NCBI GenBank assembly: GCA_027596035.1
Contig: JADGJA010000148.1
Span: 6,225-36,159 of the forward strand
Length of the DNA: 29,935 bases
Origin: Thoreauomyces humboldtii
Lineage: Eukaryota > Chytridiomycota > Chytridiomycetes > Spizellomycetales > Powellomycetaceae
Direction: 5' to 3'
Shown piece after piece: positions 29,601-29,935 of the stretch. Numbering within the stretch: position 1 is the stretch's first letter; every line of letters begins with the position of its first letter. A program made the translations under genes and the position numbers. Below the pieces are notes generated by a model. That model saw nothing but the letters and a program-made list of their open reading frames with translations. It did no database searches and had not been told where the DNA came from.

Positions 29601-29935
29601 GTCTGGCCAAGAAGCAGAACGTGATCGTCAAGAAGGCGAAGCATGGGGAAGGCGTCTCTGCCGAGAAACGTGCCGATTATAAGTTGAGACATGTGATCAT
29701 CAACGAGAAGCGGTTAAAGAAGGTATGTGCGGGCGTAGCTCCCGGGTTGGATCTTTGGCATGTTCGCCGTTGTTCGCGAATACCTTACTGACTGTCTCAC
29801 CTCCACGACTGATGAAGGCGGTGAAGTACACTACATCTGTGGTCCCCCACGGGTTCGGCAACCGGGAGCAGTACGAACGGACGATCCGAGCGCCGCTAGG
29901 CAAGGAGTGGAACGCTGCTGGGGCTCATGGAGCCA
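26647..29935 (+). CDS. UTP14: UTP14, U3 snoRNP/SSU processome protein (3' truncated)
   Basis: Three exons seen: 26647-28044, 28106-29722, 29818-29935 (runs off the window); introns 61 and 95 nt; at least 1044 aa encoded so far. Utp14 activates the DEAH helicase Dhr1 in the nucleolar small-subunit processome, helping to release U3 snoRNA from pre-18S rRNA. Signature blocks in order: VSKWQPLVKKNRETSHLKFP, then ATNDMESEIEKILEDA, then KEEMLERRAELSKMRSLLFF, KQKKVAKIKSKAYRKLHK, and, after intron 1, QERMSLKHKNTGKWAKKMLG. Further on come LPGWGAWGG and, across intron 2, HVIINEKRLKKAVKYTT then FGNREQYERTIRAPLGKEWN. The N-terminus is an RGG-like basic segment followed by long acidic stretches (SEDEGG, DDDSDEEDE), normal for the family. 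The start ATG is preceded by a stop-rich leader. Only the last ~40-60 residues should be missing. Confidence 0.95.

Noticed and set aside
1..29935. CRISPR arrays, bacterial operons, prophage or plasmid features
   Set aside because: Genes are eukaryotic with spliceosomal introns. No regularly spaced repeats or ribosome-binding-site-led operons were seen.

Overview
The window looks like nuclear DNA of an intron-rich fungus. Every recognisable protein is eukaryotic. Nearly all genes carry short spliceosomal introns (45-95 nt, GT..AG, often with CTAAC/CTGAC/CTAAT-like branch sites). GC content is moderately high. Several families (PEX4, GEP4, a fungal-style FMO, an mpaB-type oxygenase, an MLKL-NTD protein, a Ser/Thr-rich GPI protein) point to fungi. 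Two genes, CINP and SREK1, are better known from animals, so a basal or zoosporic lineage, or a basidiomycete, fits better than a yeast. The exact lineage cannot be fixed from this sequence alone. Gene models below were spliced by hand from reading frames, splice sites and family alignment held in memory.

Layout, left to right: 1-257 low-quality-looking GC/poly-C end; 258-1229 (-) secreted Ser/Thr-rich protein; 2138-2862 (+) PDAP1/PP28 phosphoprotein; 3080-3924 (-) CINP homologue; 4071-5037 (+) GEP4-type PGP phosphatase, divergent from CINP across 146 bp; 5301-7463 (+) flavin monooxygenase with a 4-nt microexon; 7464-7729 a cluster of seven TGTACA palindromes; 7730-9331 (+) mpaB/DUF2236-type oxygenase; 9560-11972 (-) MLKL-NTD-like protein with a Cys/His cluster; 12171-12808 a 634-bp MITE with perfect 26-bp terminal inverted repeats and TA target duplication; 13428-14077 (-) PEX4 ubiquitin-conjugating enzyme; 14373-16136 (-) unknown disordered/coiled-coil protein; 16654-18424 (+) SREK1-like SR splicing regulator; 18901-19736 (+) probable GyrI-fold protein; 20012-24111 (-) synaptojanin-type inositol phosphatase in 18 exons, one of 6 nt; 24565-25309 (+) Cys-rich GPI-anchored surface protein; 25310-26646 gene-poor with a direct repeat; 26647-29935 (+) UTP14, running off the right end.

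The genes do not form a pathway cluster; it is an ordinary fungal housekeeping neighbourhood. Themes are ribosome biogenesis (UTP14, and CINP through the animal 55LCC complex), membrane lipid metabolism (GEP4 cardiolipin pathway, synaptojanin phosphoinositides), peroxisome receptor recycling (PEX4), oxidative chemistry (FMO, mpaB) and RNA splicing (SREK1). The most striking observations are two ultra-short constitutive exons (4 and 6 nt), each needed to rebuild an invariant protein motif, a full-length CINP orthologue, and the unexplained TGTACA array between the FMO and mpaB genes.
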